64,000 bases of DNA from Hamadaea sp013361475 (GTDB taxonomy: Bacteria; Actinomycetota; Actinomycetes; Mycobacteriales; Micromonosporaceae): contig NZ_JBFAHM010000004.1 of NCBI RefSeq assembly GCF_040654195.1, forward strand, positions 186,001 to 250,000. Direction: 5' to 3'. The notes beneath the pieces are model-generated. The model ran no database searches, was not told where the DNA came from, and was given only the letters and a program-made list of their open reading frames with translations. This document shows positions 15,705 through 23,097 of the stretch, piece after piece; position 1 is the stretch's first letter, and every line of letters begins with the position of its first letter. The translations under genes and the position numbers were made by a program.

Positions 15705-16148
15705 ATGACAGACGCTGACGCGCCGGCGGGGCTGGTGCTGGGCGGCGGTTCGCTGCTCAACCAGGTCGGCCGGGAACTCACCACGACGACCGAGCGCCTG
15801 CTCGCGCCGTTGGGGCTGACCTCGCAGCAGGCGGCTCTGCTGCTCCACGCCTCGCGGGGCGACGCACCCGGGCCGAGCGCGCTGCGGGCTGCGTTGGGCA
15901 CCGACACCGCGGGCATGACCCGACTGCTGGACCGCTTGGAGGACAAGGGCCTGCTGCGACGCGTACGCCATCCCAGCGACCGTCGCGCGGTGGTCATCGA
16001 GCTCACCGACGCCGGCCGAGCCCTGCTACCGCGCATCCCGCCGGTCTTCGGCCAGGTCAGCCGGCAGGTCTTCGCCGGGTTCAGCGCGAGCGAGGTCGGC
16101 GTCATGACCGCCATGCTCCAGCGGATGCTCACCAACCTGACCGCGTGA
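15705..16148 (+). CDS. MarR family transcriptional regulator
   Basis: The 147-residue protein shows the MarR winged helix: PSALRAALGTDTAGMTRLLD recognition region and the LLRRVRHPSDRRAVVIELT wing. Divergent from the FAD monooxygenase, which is its likely target. Its last 123 bases are overlapped antisense by the 3' end of the flippase-like gene. Confidence 0.88.
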   Translation: MTDADAPAGLVLGGGSLLNQVGRELTTTTERLLAPLGLTSQQAALLLHASRGDAPGPSALRAALGTDTAGMTRLLDRLEDKGLLRRVRHPSDRRAVVIELTDAGRALLPRIPPVFGQVSRQVFAGFSASEVGVMTAMLQRMLTNLTA

Positions 16149-17210
16149 CCGGGCTACACCGCGGGGCTGCGCCGTGCCACTGGATGGGGCCGCCGCACCG
16201 GACTGCGTGTGCCGCCACCAGAAGAAGGCCGCCATGCCCAGCGGGATCGGCAGCAGCCAGACGAAGATGCGGAAGATCAGACTCGCCGCGACCAGCTGGG
16301 CGTTCAATTCGTCCGACTGCAGGCCCAGCACCCCGATCAGGATCAGCTCGGTCACGCCGAGATTCCCGGGAGTGAGCGGCACCAGCGAGGCGATCGTCCC
16401 GAGGGCGTACGCGTAGAGCACCGCCGACGCCGGGAGCACCTCGCGGGTCAGGCCGACCGCCCGCAGCGAGGCGAGCAGGACGCCGTAACTGGCGCCGGTC
16501 GCGGCGATCTGGGTCGCCACGACGAGGGGCGCGTTCCGGCGTACGCCGATGACGAGGTGCTCCCGCGTCCGGAGGACGCGTACCGCGACTCCCCGAGGTG
16601 GCGGCCGGCGCAGCTTTCGCGCAAGCGCAGTAGCCACCGTCTGGAGCCGGTACGCGAATCGGTGCGCGTAGTCCTCGCGCCGCAGCAGCAGCCACGGTAT
16701 GCCCACCAGCAGCACCAACGCGGTCACGCCGAGCGCGAAGAACAGCGGCGTGTGCTCGTCGCCGCGACCGGTGATCAACACCGCCGAGGTGCCGACGACG
16801 GGAAGGAGCAGCATCGTCAGGTAGCGGCCGATGCCGGCCAGCGCGACCGCTGTGGTCGTCCGGTCGGTGGAGAAGCCCCACGAGCGGCACATGGCGTACC
16901 GGGCGGCGAGGTCGGCCCCGGTCGGGAACAGCGCGGTGAGGAAGTTGCCGACGAGGCCGGTCTGCGTGCCGCGCCACCAGCTGAGCCCCGGCAAGGCGGC
17001 GACGGCGGACCAGCCGTTCAACGCCAGTACGATCAGGCCCAGCGCGAGCAGGAGCAACAGTTCGCCGCCGGACAGGCCGCGCACCGTCTGCCAGATCTCG
17101 GCGTAGCTCGCCACGTGCGGCACGACCCAGCCGAAGACCGCCACCATCGCCACGACGCCGATCAGCCAGACGATCTTCTCCCGCCGGCTTGATCGGGTCA
17201 TGACGATCAT
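16026..17210 (-). CDS. Lysylphosphatidylglycerol synthase/flippase-like membrane protein
   Basis: The 394-residue protein has about eight hydrophobic segments and the pattern of the LPG_synthase_TM (UPF0104, AglD-like) family: FPTGADLAARYAMCRSWGFS near residue 95 and LVPLTPGNLGVTELILIGVL near 285. Members without the soluble domain are thought to flip or move lipids; role here unknown. Start may be ATG 17210 or ATG 17201. The C-terminal 50 residues are hydrophilic and low in complexity, and their coding sequence overlaps the MarR gene by 123 bases, so this tail may be a recent read-through. Confidence 0.75.
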   Translation of the reverse strand: MIVMTRSSRREKIVWLIGVVAMVAVFGWVVPHVASYAEIWQTVRGLSGGELLLLLALGLIVLALNGWSAVAALPGLSWWRGTQTGLVGNFLTALFPTGADLAARYAMCRSWGFSTDRTTTAVALAGIGRYLTMLLLPVVGTSAVLITGRGDEHTPLFFALGVTALVLLVGIPWLLLRREDYAHRFAYRLQTVATALARKLRRPPPRGVAVRVLRTREHLVIGVRRNAPLVVATQIAATGASYGVLLASLRAVGLTREVLPASAVLYAYALGTIASLVPLTPGNLGVTELILIGVLGLQSDELNAQLVAASLIFRIFVWLLPIPLGMAAFFWWRHTQSGAAAPSSGTAQPRGVARSRGQVGEHPLEHGGHDADLARAEPGEDLPADLAEDRRDAR

Positions 17211-17220
17211 GCTAATCCGG

Positions 17221-17850
17221 CTATCGGACCCCTCGCGGGCGGAACTGGATGCTGATCCGTGGCCCGGCCGGCTTGGCCGTCTTCAGGATGGCGTGTTCCC
17301 AGGTGCGCTGACAGCTGCCGCCCATGACGATCAGGTCGCCGTGGCCCTGTTCGAACCGCAGCACGTCGCCGCCGCCGGCCGGGCGCAGGGCCAGCGCTCG
17401 GGGATCGCCGACGGAGACGATGGCGACCATGGTGTCGTGGGTGGCGCCGCGCCCGATGCGGTCGCCGTGCCAGGCCACGCTGTCCTGGCCGTCCCGGTAG
17501 TAACAGAGCCCGGCCGTGCGGAACGGCTCCCCCAGCTCCTCGGCGTAGTAGGCGTTCAGCGCCTCCTTGACCACCTCCAGCGACGGGTCGGGCAGTTCGG
17601 CGTCCTCGTCGTAGAAGCAGAGCAGCCGGGGGACGTCGACGACCCGCTCGTACATCTGGCGGCGCTCGGCCTTCCACGGGACCTGGTCGCGCAGGCGGAG
17701 GAACAGTTCGTCGGCCCCGGTCAGCCAGCCCGGGCAGAGATCGACCCAGGCGCCCCGGCTCAGCTCCACGCGCTGCACCGACCCGGCCAGCGCACCGGGC
17801 GTGATCTCGTCACCGAGATCGAACAGCGAGCCCTGAAACGCAGCGGTCAT
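17221..17850 (-). CDS. AlkB-like 2-oxoglutarate/Fe(II) dioxygenase
   Basis: The 209-residue protein has the complete facial triad: His128 and Asp130 in AWHGDRIG and His186 in WEHAILK, with Arg198 and Arg204 in RISIQFRPR for 2-oxoglutarate and substrate. The N-terminal DECPGW-like lid region (VDLCPGWLTG) fits AlkB-type DNA/RNA repair enzymes that remove alkyl groups from bases. No LexA box is seen upstream. Convergent order: it lies just upstream of the flippase-like gene on the same strand with a 10-base gap, so both may be co-transcribed. Confidence 0.82.
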   Translation of the reverse strand: MTAAFQGSLFDLGDEITPGALAGSVQRVELSRGAWVDLCPGWLTGADELFLRLRDQVPWKAERRQMYERVVDVPRLLCFYDEDAELPDPSLEVVKEALNAYYAEELGEPFRTAGLCYYRDGQDSVAWHGDRIGRGATHDTMVAIVSVGDPRALALRPAGGGDVLRFEQGHGDLIVMGGSCQRTWEHAILKTAKPAGPRISIQFRPRGVR

Positions 17851-17897
17851 CTTCGCAGCATACGCCGCCGGTTAGCACAGGTGTGCCAGCGGGCGGG

Positions 17898-18848
17898 TCA
17901 CAGGCGCCGCCCGTGCCGGTCGAGCCAGCGGAGATATTCGGGCCGCCGCGCCGCATACGCCCGGTACGCCTCCCGGGCGAGCCGAACGAGGTCGTCGAAG
18001 CGGTCGGCCAGCGGCCCGTCTCGGCGGCAGACGACCAGGTGACGCAGCGTGATGGGAGTCCCGGCCAACGGGCGGACGACGACGCCGTCCCCAGCTGGGA
18101 AGACGGCCTGGCACGGGCTGACCGCGCGCCGGGTCGCCACCATCTCCCGGATCGGCACCGCGTCGGAGATCGTGTACAGCACCCGGGGCGTGAAGCCCGC
18201 CTGTTCGCAGGCCAGGTGCCAGCAGTCGGGCCAGCCGGCGCCGTCGGCCGGGGTCATCGCCATCGGCTCGCCGGCGAGGTCGGCCAGCTCCACCTCGTCG
18301 CGGTCGGCGTACGGGTGGCCCTCCCAGAGCGCGACGAAGACCGGCTCCTGCACGATGACGTCCCACAGGAGGGTCGGCGGCGGGCGCAGTTCGAAACCGG
18401 GATAGTCCACTGTGGCCGCCGCGTCCAGCCGGTCGGCCAGCAGCAGTTCCCAGAGCAGCCGGGGCGAGTATTCGGCGTGCAGGCGTACCTCGGTGGCGGG
18501 CAGCCGCGCGCCGAGCCGGTCGGCCAGGCCCACCGACACCGGACCGGCGAGTCCGCCGAGCCGCAACGGCTCGGACTCCCGCCGCGTCTGGTACGCCGCC
18601 CCCCGCCGCAGGTCGTCCATCGCCATCAGCATCGACCTGGCCCGGACCAGAACGTACTGGCCGAGCGGCGTCGGCCGCGCGCCCTGGCGATCCCGGACGA
18701 AGACCTGCCCGCCGAGTTCGCGTTCCACCCGCTGGAGCAGCGCCGTCAGGGCGGGCTGCGACACCCCGAGGGCCGCCGCCGCCTTGGTGATGCTGCCGGT
18801 GTCGGCGATCACGCAGACGGCGCGGAGGTGACGCAGCTCCAGTTCCAT
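17898..18848 (-). CDS. LysR family transcriptional regulator
   Basis: The 316-residue protein starts MELELRHLRAVCVIADTGS with the LysR winged HTH (residues 5-64, recognition helix near VSQPALTALLQRVERELG) and a two-lobed effector domain (about 92-300). Target genes cannot be told; LysR genes usually control a divergent neighbour, here the M64 protease, 95 bases away. Confidence 0.85.
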   Translation of the reverse strand: MELELRHLRAVCVIADTGSITKAAAALGVSQPALTALLQRVERELGGQVFVRDRQGARPTPLGQYVLVRARSMLMAMDDLRRGAAYQTRRESEPLRLGGLAGPVSVGLADRLGARLPATEVRLHAEYSPRLLWELLLADRLDAAATVDYPGFELRPPPTLLWDVIVQEPVFVALWEGHPYADRDEVELADLAGEPMAMTPADGAGWPDCWHLACEQAGFTPRVLYTISDAVPIREMVATRRAVSPCQAVFPAGDGVVVRPLAGTPITLRHLVVCRRDGPLADRFDDLVRLAREAYRAYAARRPEYLRWLDRHGRRL

Positions 18849-18943
18849 AACGCCGATGCTATGGCCACTCGCGATTGCCGCAATGCCTTCATCAATGGGG
18901 ATATTTGGATGGCCCGCACCCCCTCACGCGAAGGAGGCATCCG

Positions 18944-19942
18944 TTGCGTCCATCCATCCGGCTGGCCGCCCTGGCGGCGCTCACGTTGGCCGCCGCTTTC
19001 GCCGGACCGGCCCCGGCGTCGGCCACTTCCCCGGCTACGCAATGGTTGGAGGCGTTCGCCGAAGACGGTGGCATCAGCCAGATCGCCGTTCCGGCGCAGT
19101 CCGCCGCCCAGCGCACCGCCGCCACGGCGGCGGTCACCGCGACCGTCACTCCGTTGCAGCAGACCGGCAGCACGGGCACACGTTTCGACCTCGTCTTCGT
19201 CGGCGACGGCTACACCTCGTCCGAGCTGGCCCTCTACCACCAGCACGTCGCGGAGAAGTGGGCGACCCTCACGACCCTCGCGCCGTACAGCACCTACAAG
19301 AACTACTTCAACGTGTGGATGGTCGACGTCGTCTCGGCACAGTCCGGGGTGGACAACGACCCGACCCAGGGCATCAGCAAGAACACCGCGCTGGGCATGT
19401 ACTTCTGGTGCTCCGGCACCGAACGGCTGCTGTGCCTGGACGAGTCGGCCGCGCAGGCGTACGCCGCGAACGCGCCCGCGGTGGACATGATCGTCGCCGT
19501 CGGCAACAGCACGAAGTACGGCGGCGCGGGATACTCCACCGTGGCCACCGCGTCCGGCGGCAACGCCCAGTCGGGCCTCATCGTCCAGCACGAGCTGGGC
19601 CACTCCATCGGCGGGCTCGCCGACGAGTACGACACCCCCTACAACCGGTACGCGGGCGGGGAGCCGGCCGAGCCCAACGTCACCCGGTACACCGCCGCCC
19701 AGCTCACCTCGGGCAAACGCAAGTGGTACGCGCTGCTGGGTCAGGCGACCCCGGACGGCGGCGTGATCGGCGCGTACGAGGGCGCCCGCTACTACAAGTA
19801 CGGGCTCTACCGGCCGTCGCAGAACTCCGTCATGCGCTCGCTCGGCCAGCAGTTCAACACGATCGGGCTGAACGTGATGACACAGAAGCTCCTCGCCAAG
19901 ATTCAGCTCACCACCGTGACGGGCGTCGTCCCCGCCGGCTGA
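18944..19942 (+). CDS. Secreted zinc metalloprotease, M64 (IgA peptidase) family
   Basis: Start assigned to TTG 18944 because AAGGAGG lies seven bases upstream and a signal peptide follows at once (RPSIRLAALAALTLAAAFAG, cleavage near ASA). The 332-residue protein has the zinc site HELGHSIGGLADEY (His216, Glu217, His220) and the M64 features FDLVFVGDGYTSSEL and FNVWMVDV. M64 includes clostridial-type IgA proteases, but soil actinobacteria carry many secreted members of unknown substrate. A strong terminator follows. Confidence 0.85.
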   Translation: MRPSIRLAALAALTLAAAFAGPAPASATSPATQWLEAFAEDGGISQIAVPAQSAAQRTAATAAVTATVTPLQQTGSTGTRFDLVFVGDGYTSSELALYHQHVAEKWATLTTLAPYSTYKNYFNVWMVDVVSAQSGVDNDPTQGISKNTALGMYFWCSGTERLLCLDESAAQAYAANAPAVDMIVAVGNSTKYGGAGYSTVATASGGNAQSGLIVQHELGHSIGGLADEYDTPYNRYAGGEPAEPNVTRYTAAQLTSGKRKWYALLGQATPDGGVIGAYEGARYYKYGLYRPSQNSVMRSLGQQFNTIGLNVMTQKLLAKIQLTTVTGVVPAG

Positions 19943-19970
19943 GTCAGCGTCCGGCCGGACCGCGCCGAAT

Positions 19971-20002
19971 CGCCGGAGCGACAAGATCGTGTCGCTCCGG
20001 CG
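19971..20002 (+). terminator. Hairpin terminator after the M64 gene
   Basis: CGCCGGAGCGACA pairs perfectly with TGTCGCTCCGGCG around a 6-base loop, 29 bases after the stop. A 13-bp GC-rich stem without U-tract. Confidence 0.8.
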
Positions 20003-20033
20003 TCCTGCCACTACTTATGGTTATTGTGCGGAG

Positions 20034-20597
20034 ATGACCGGTTCCGCCCTTCTCCGGCCGTTGCTGTTCGTCGCCGTCGCCCTGATGGGAATCCTGTTCC
20101 ATCCCACCGGGGCCCACGCCGACGACCGGGTGAAGCTGACCGACACCGAAGCCCGCGCCCGGCTGAAATCTGCCGGCATCACCTGGTGGTCCAGCGGAAA
20201 CTGCACCAACCGGCAGCGCGCCGACTGCACCTCGTTCGACCAGATCCGGCGTACGACGATCGCGGGCGTCGTGACTCTCCGAAAATCCAGCACCTGCCCG
20301 ATCATGGTGACCGGCGGGACCGAGACCGGCCACGGCGCCGGGACCTACACGCACTGGAACGGCTGGAAGGTCGACATCGCGCTGAACGACTGCGTCAACG
20401 CGTACGTGCGTCGGTGGTTCAGCGACGTCGGGACGATCAGCGGCTGGGGTCACCAGTATCGGGCGCCCTCCGGCAACCTCTACACCAACGAGGGCAACCA
20501 CTGGGACATCCTGTACTACGGATGTGGTGGCTGCGATCCCGAGCCCACACCGCCGAAACCGGCTCAGGCGGTCGGGCGTACGAGCGCGATCTGGTAG
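20034..20597 (+). CDS. Secreted M15-like (DD-peptidase-like) protein
   Basis: ATG 20034 gives 187 residues with a signal peptide cleaved near AHA (about residue 27). The mature domain begins VKLTDTEARARLKSAGITWW and has four or more Cys. VTGGTETGHGAGTYTHWNGW followed by KVDI, and later EGNHWDI, place two His and an Asp as in the zinc site of M15 peptidoglycan DD-carboxypeptidases (HxxxxxxD...HxD). I infer a cell-wall peptidase-like fold; overall similarity to a named family is not certain. The 3' end overlaps the convergent GntR gene by 34 bases. Confidence 0.6.
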   Translation: MTGSALLRPLLFVAVALMGILFHPTGAHADDRVKLTDTEARARLKSAGITWWSSGNCTNRQRADCTSFDQIRRTTIAGVVTLRKSSTCPIMVTGGTETGHGAGTYTHWNGWKVDIALNDCVNAYVRRWFSDVGTISGWGHQYRAPSGNLYTNEGNHWDILYYGCGGCDPEPTPPKPAQAVGRTSAIW

Positions 20598-21274
20598 CTG
20601 TAGCGGTCGCCGCGATAGGTGGACACCGCCCGTTCCACCGGCCGGTCGCGCTGGTCGAACGCGGTCCGCTCGACCAGCAGCGCCGGGCTGAACGCGGGGA
20701 CCGCCAGCAGGTCGGCGGCGCCTTGGTCGAGGACGGTCGCCCGGATGGTCTGCTCCGCCCGGACCAGGGTGATCCGGTAGCGCTCGCGGAGCACGTCGTA
20801 GAGCGATCCGTCGAGCGGTTCGTCGAGCAGGCCGGGCACCGTCGCGCCGGCCAGGTAGGTGTGCTCCAGGCACATCGGCTCGCCGTCGGCGGTGCGTACG
20901 CGTTCGATGTGGACCACCGGAGCGGACGGCGAGATCCCCAGCGCGAAGCCGATCTCGGCCCCGGCCGGGATGTCCTCGGCGACGCGCAGCCGCGAGCCCG
21001 GGCGCAGTCCGCGACTGCGCATGTCGTCGCTGAACGAGGTCAGCTCGATGCTCTTGGTGATCGCGGGTGGCGCGACGAAGGTGCCCGCGCCTTGCACCCG
21101 GTAGACACGCCGCTCCTGCTCGAGGCGTTCCAGCGCTTGGCGGACCGTCATCCGGCTGACCGCGAACTCCTCGGCGAGGTCCCGTTCGGTCGGCAGCCGG
21201 TCGTGCGGGGCCAGCTCGTACTCGATCAGCCGCCCGAGATGGTTCTGCAGCAGCTCGCGCTTCGTCCGCGCCAT
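20564..21274 (-). CDS. GntR family regulator, HutC/DasR subfamily
   Basis: Start at ATG 21274 (MARTKRELLQNHL); the open frame runs on far upstream without coding support. The 236-residue protein has the GntR winged HTH with LPTERDLAEEFAVSRMTVRQ (residues 27-46) and a UTRA effector domain (about 75-230). DasR/NagR relatives bind phosphorylated amino sugars. Two DasR-like sites lie in the gap to the divergent nanE-nanK genes, so it probably controls that operon and itself. Confidence 0.85.
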   Translation of the reverse strand: MARTKRELLQNHLGRLIEYELAPHDRLPTERDLAEEFAVSRMTVRQALERLEQERRVYRVQGAGTFVAPPAITKSIELTSFSDDMRSRGLRPGSRLRVAEDIPAGAEIGFALGISPSAPVVHIERVRTADGEPMCLEHTYLAGATVPGLLDEPLDGSLYDVLRERYRITLVRAEQTIRATVLDQGAADLLAVPAFSPALLVERTAFDQRDRPVERAVSTYRGDRYSYQIALVRPTA

Positions 21275-21291
21275 GTCTCCCACCCGAGCGA

Positions 21292-21304
21292 TTGGTATGA
21301 ACCA
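21292..21304. promoter_or_regulatory. DasR-like operator 1
   Basis: TTGGTATGAACCA resembles the DasR response element core TGGTCTAGACCA. It lies 18 bases upstream of the GntR start and probably serves autoregulation. Confidence 0.5.
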
Positions 21305-21366
21305 TCGAAAGGATACCTGCCGCTTGCGGTCGGACGAAGTCTGAGGCAGACTCGCCAGCGCGCCAA

Positions 21367-21381
21367 TTGGACTAGACCATT
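21367..21381. promoter_or_regulatory. DasR-like operator 2
   Basis: TTGGACTAGACCATT differs from the DasR consensus TGGTCTAGACCA core at one central position. It is 26 bases before the nanE-type ATG, placed to repress that operon. Confidence 0.65.
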
Positions 21382-21406
21382 CGTGATCTTGGGAGGATGA
21401 CCGGCG

Positions 21407-22090
21407 ATGAGTGTCCTGGATCGGCTCGTGGGGGGCCTGATCGTGTCCTGTCAGGCGAGGCAGGGTCACCCGCTGCGCTCGGCCGAGATCATCGCGCGGC
21501 TCGCGCAGTGCGCGGTCCTGGGCGGGGCGGTGGGCGTACGGGTGAACTCCCCGGAAGACGTCCGCGCCGTCCGGGCGGCCGTCGGCGACCTGCCGATCGT
21601 CGCCCTGCACAAGGTGCGCGCGGCCGACCGCGACCTCATCACGCCCCGCTTCGAGCTGGCCGAAGGGCTCGCCGAGGCGGGTGCGGACGTGATCGCCTTC
21701 GAGGCGACGGCTCGCATCGACGGGGATCCGGCGCGACTCATCGCCCGGATCCACGACGAGCTGCGGCTGCCGGTCATGGCCGACGTCGCCACCGCCGCCG
21801 AGGGATTCGCCGCGTGGGACGCGGGCGCCGATCTCGTGAGCAGCACCCTCTCTGGGTATACATCGGACAGTCCGCAGCGCGAGGAGCCCGACCTCGACCT
21901 GGTCGCGGCGCTGGCGGCCTATGGGGCGCGCACGGTCGCCGAAGGCCGGCTGATCACCCCGGACCACGTCCGATCGGCGTTCGCGGCGGGCGCGTGCGCC
22001 GTCGTAGTGGGCACGGCGGTCACCGACCCGGCCGCCATCGCCCGCCGCCTGGCCATGGTTTCTCCGGCGTTTTCCAGGGATACGCGGTGA
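21407..22090 (+). CDS. nanE: N-acetylmannosamine-6-phosphate 2-epimerase
   Basis: The 227-residue TIM-barrel protein has the NanE signatures GGLIVSCQARQGHPLRS (residues 9-25), GAVGVRVNSPEDV, ALHKV (catalytic Lys), AGADVIAFEATAR and the phosphate-binding end EGRLITPDHVRSAF and VVVGTAVTDP. It converts N-acetylmannosamine-6-P to N-acetylglucosamine-6-P. GGGAGG precedes the ATG by about 11 bases. It overlaps the ROK kinase gene by GTGA. Confidence 0.88.
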   Translation: MSVLDRLVGGLIVSCQARQGHPLRSAEIIARLAQCAVLGGAVGVRVNSPEDVRAVRAAVGDLPIVALHKVRAADRDLITPRFELAEGLAEAGADVIAFEATARIDGDPARLIARIHDELRLPVMADVATAAEGFAAWDAGADLVSSTLSGYTSDSPQREEPDLDLVAALAAYGARTVAEGRLITPDHVRSAFAAGACAVVVGTAVTDPAAIARRLAMVSPAFSRDTR

Positions 22091-22998
22091 GCAGCGCATC
22101 GATTTCACCAGTGATCGGGGTCGACATCGGCGGCACCAAGACCCTGGCAGCCGCAGTCGGGGCCGACGGTGTGATCGGCGAGCGGGTCCGCGTACCGACT
22201 CCGGCGGCGGACGGGCCGGACGCCGTGCTCGCGGCGGCCGTCGACGCTGCCCGCAGGGCAGCTGCCGGAGTCGGCGTTGTGGCCTGCGGCGTGGGGACGG
22301 CGGGCGCGGTCGACCCGTCGGGGCGGATCAGTCACGCGACGGCCAGCCTGCCCGGGTGGACGGGCACCGACGTCCGGGGCGCTTTCGAGGCGGCACTCGG
22401 GCTGACCACCGTCGTGCTGAACGACGTCCACGCGATGGCCCTCAGCGAGGCGGCCGGTGAAGCCGGGACGGTCCTCGTGGTCGCGGCCGGCACCGGGGTC
22501 GGCGGCGCACTCCTGCAGGACGGCGTACTGGTGGCTGGGGAACATGGGCTGGCCGGGAGCGTCGGGCACCTGCCGTCGGTCGTCCGGGACGGCCGCCCGT
22601 GCGGCTGCGGCGGCGTGGACCACGTCGAGGCGTACGCCGCCGGTCCGGCGATCGCCGCCGACTACGCCGCCCGCCGGCGTTTTCCCGGCCCCGTGGCGCT
22701 GGAGGCGGTCGCCGCTGCGGCCGCAGACGGCGATGCCGCCGCACTCGCCGCCATCGACTTGGGCGCCCGAGTGCTCGGAGCCGGACTGGCCGCCGCGGCC
22801 ACGCTCCTGGACCCGGTCGCGATGGTCCTCGGCGGCGGAGTGCTCCACCTCGGCGGCCGATACCTCTCGACCGTACGCGAGGAGGTCGCCGCGCACTCGC
22901 TCGGCGAAACCGGGCGCGCCGCTGTGCGTACCACTGCCTGGGGACCGGCCGCGGTCGTAGCGGGAGCGGCCCGCGCGACCCGGAACGCACGGACCTGA
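22087..22998 (+). CDS. nanK: ROK family sugar kinase, probable N-acetylmannosamine kinase
   Basis: GTG start at 22087 overlapping the epimerase stop (GTGA). The 303-residue protein has the ATP phosphate motif VIGVDIGGTK (Asp13) , the second motif VVAAGTGVGGALL and the ROK zinc region written here GRPCGCGGVDHVEAYAAGP: the usual third Cys is a His. Kinase specificity is inferred from the linked epimerase. Together they feed N-acetylmannosamine or sialic-acid-derived sugar into the amino-sugar pool. Confidence 0.82.
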   Translation: MSSASISPVIGVDIGGTKTLAAAVGADGVIGERVRVPTPAADGPDAVLAAAVDAARRAAAGVGVVACGVGTAGAVDPSGRISHATASLPGWTGTDVRGAFEAALGLTTVVLNDVHAMALSEAAGEAGTVLVVAAGTGVGGALLQDGVLVAGEHGLAGSVGHLPSVVRDGRPCGCGGVDHVEAYAAGPAIAADYAARRRFPGPVALEAVAAAAADGDAAALAAIDLGARVLGAGLAAAATLLDPVAMVLGGGVLHLGGRYLSTVREEVAAHSLGETGRAAVRTTAWGPAAVVAGAARATRNART

Positions 22999-23097
22999 CC
23001 GGCCGGTTATTCCCCACCGTGGGATCGGTCTCCATCCCGCATGCCGCGCTGATCTTTGTGCCTACGATCAGCGCGGGAGGCTCGCGAAGGAGAACCG

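Noticed and set aside
20564..22108. GntR regulator with a long N-terminal extension
   Set aside because: The extension is antisense to nanE and carries no domain; the normal GntR start at 21274 gives the family length.
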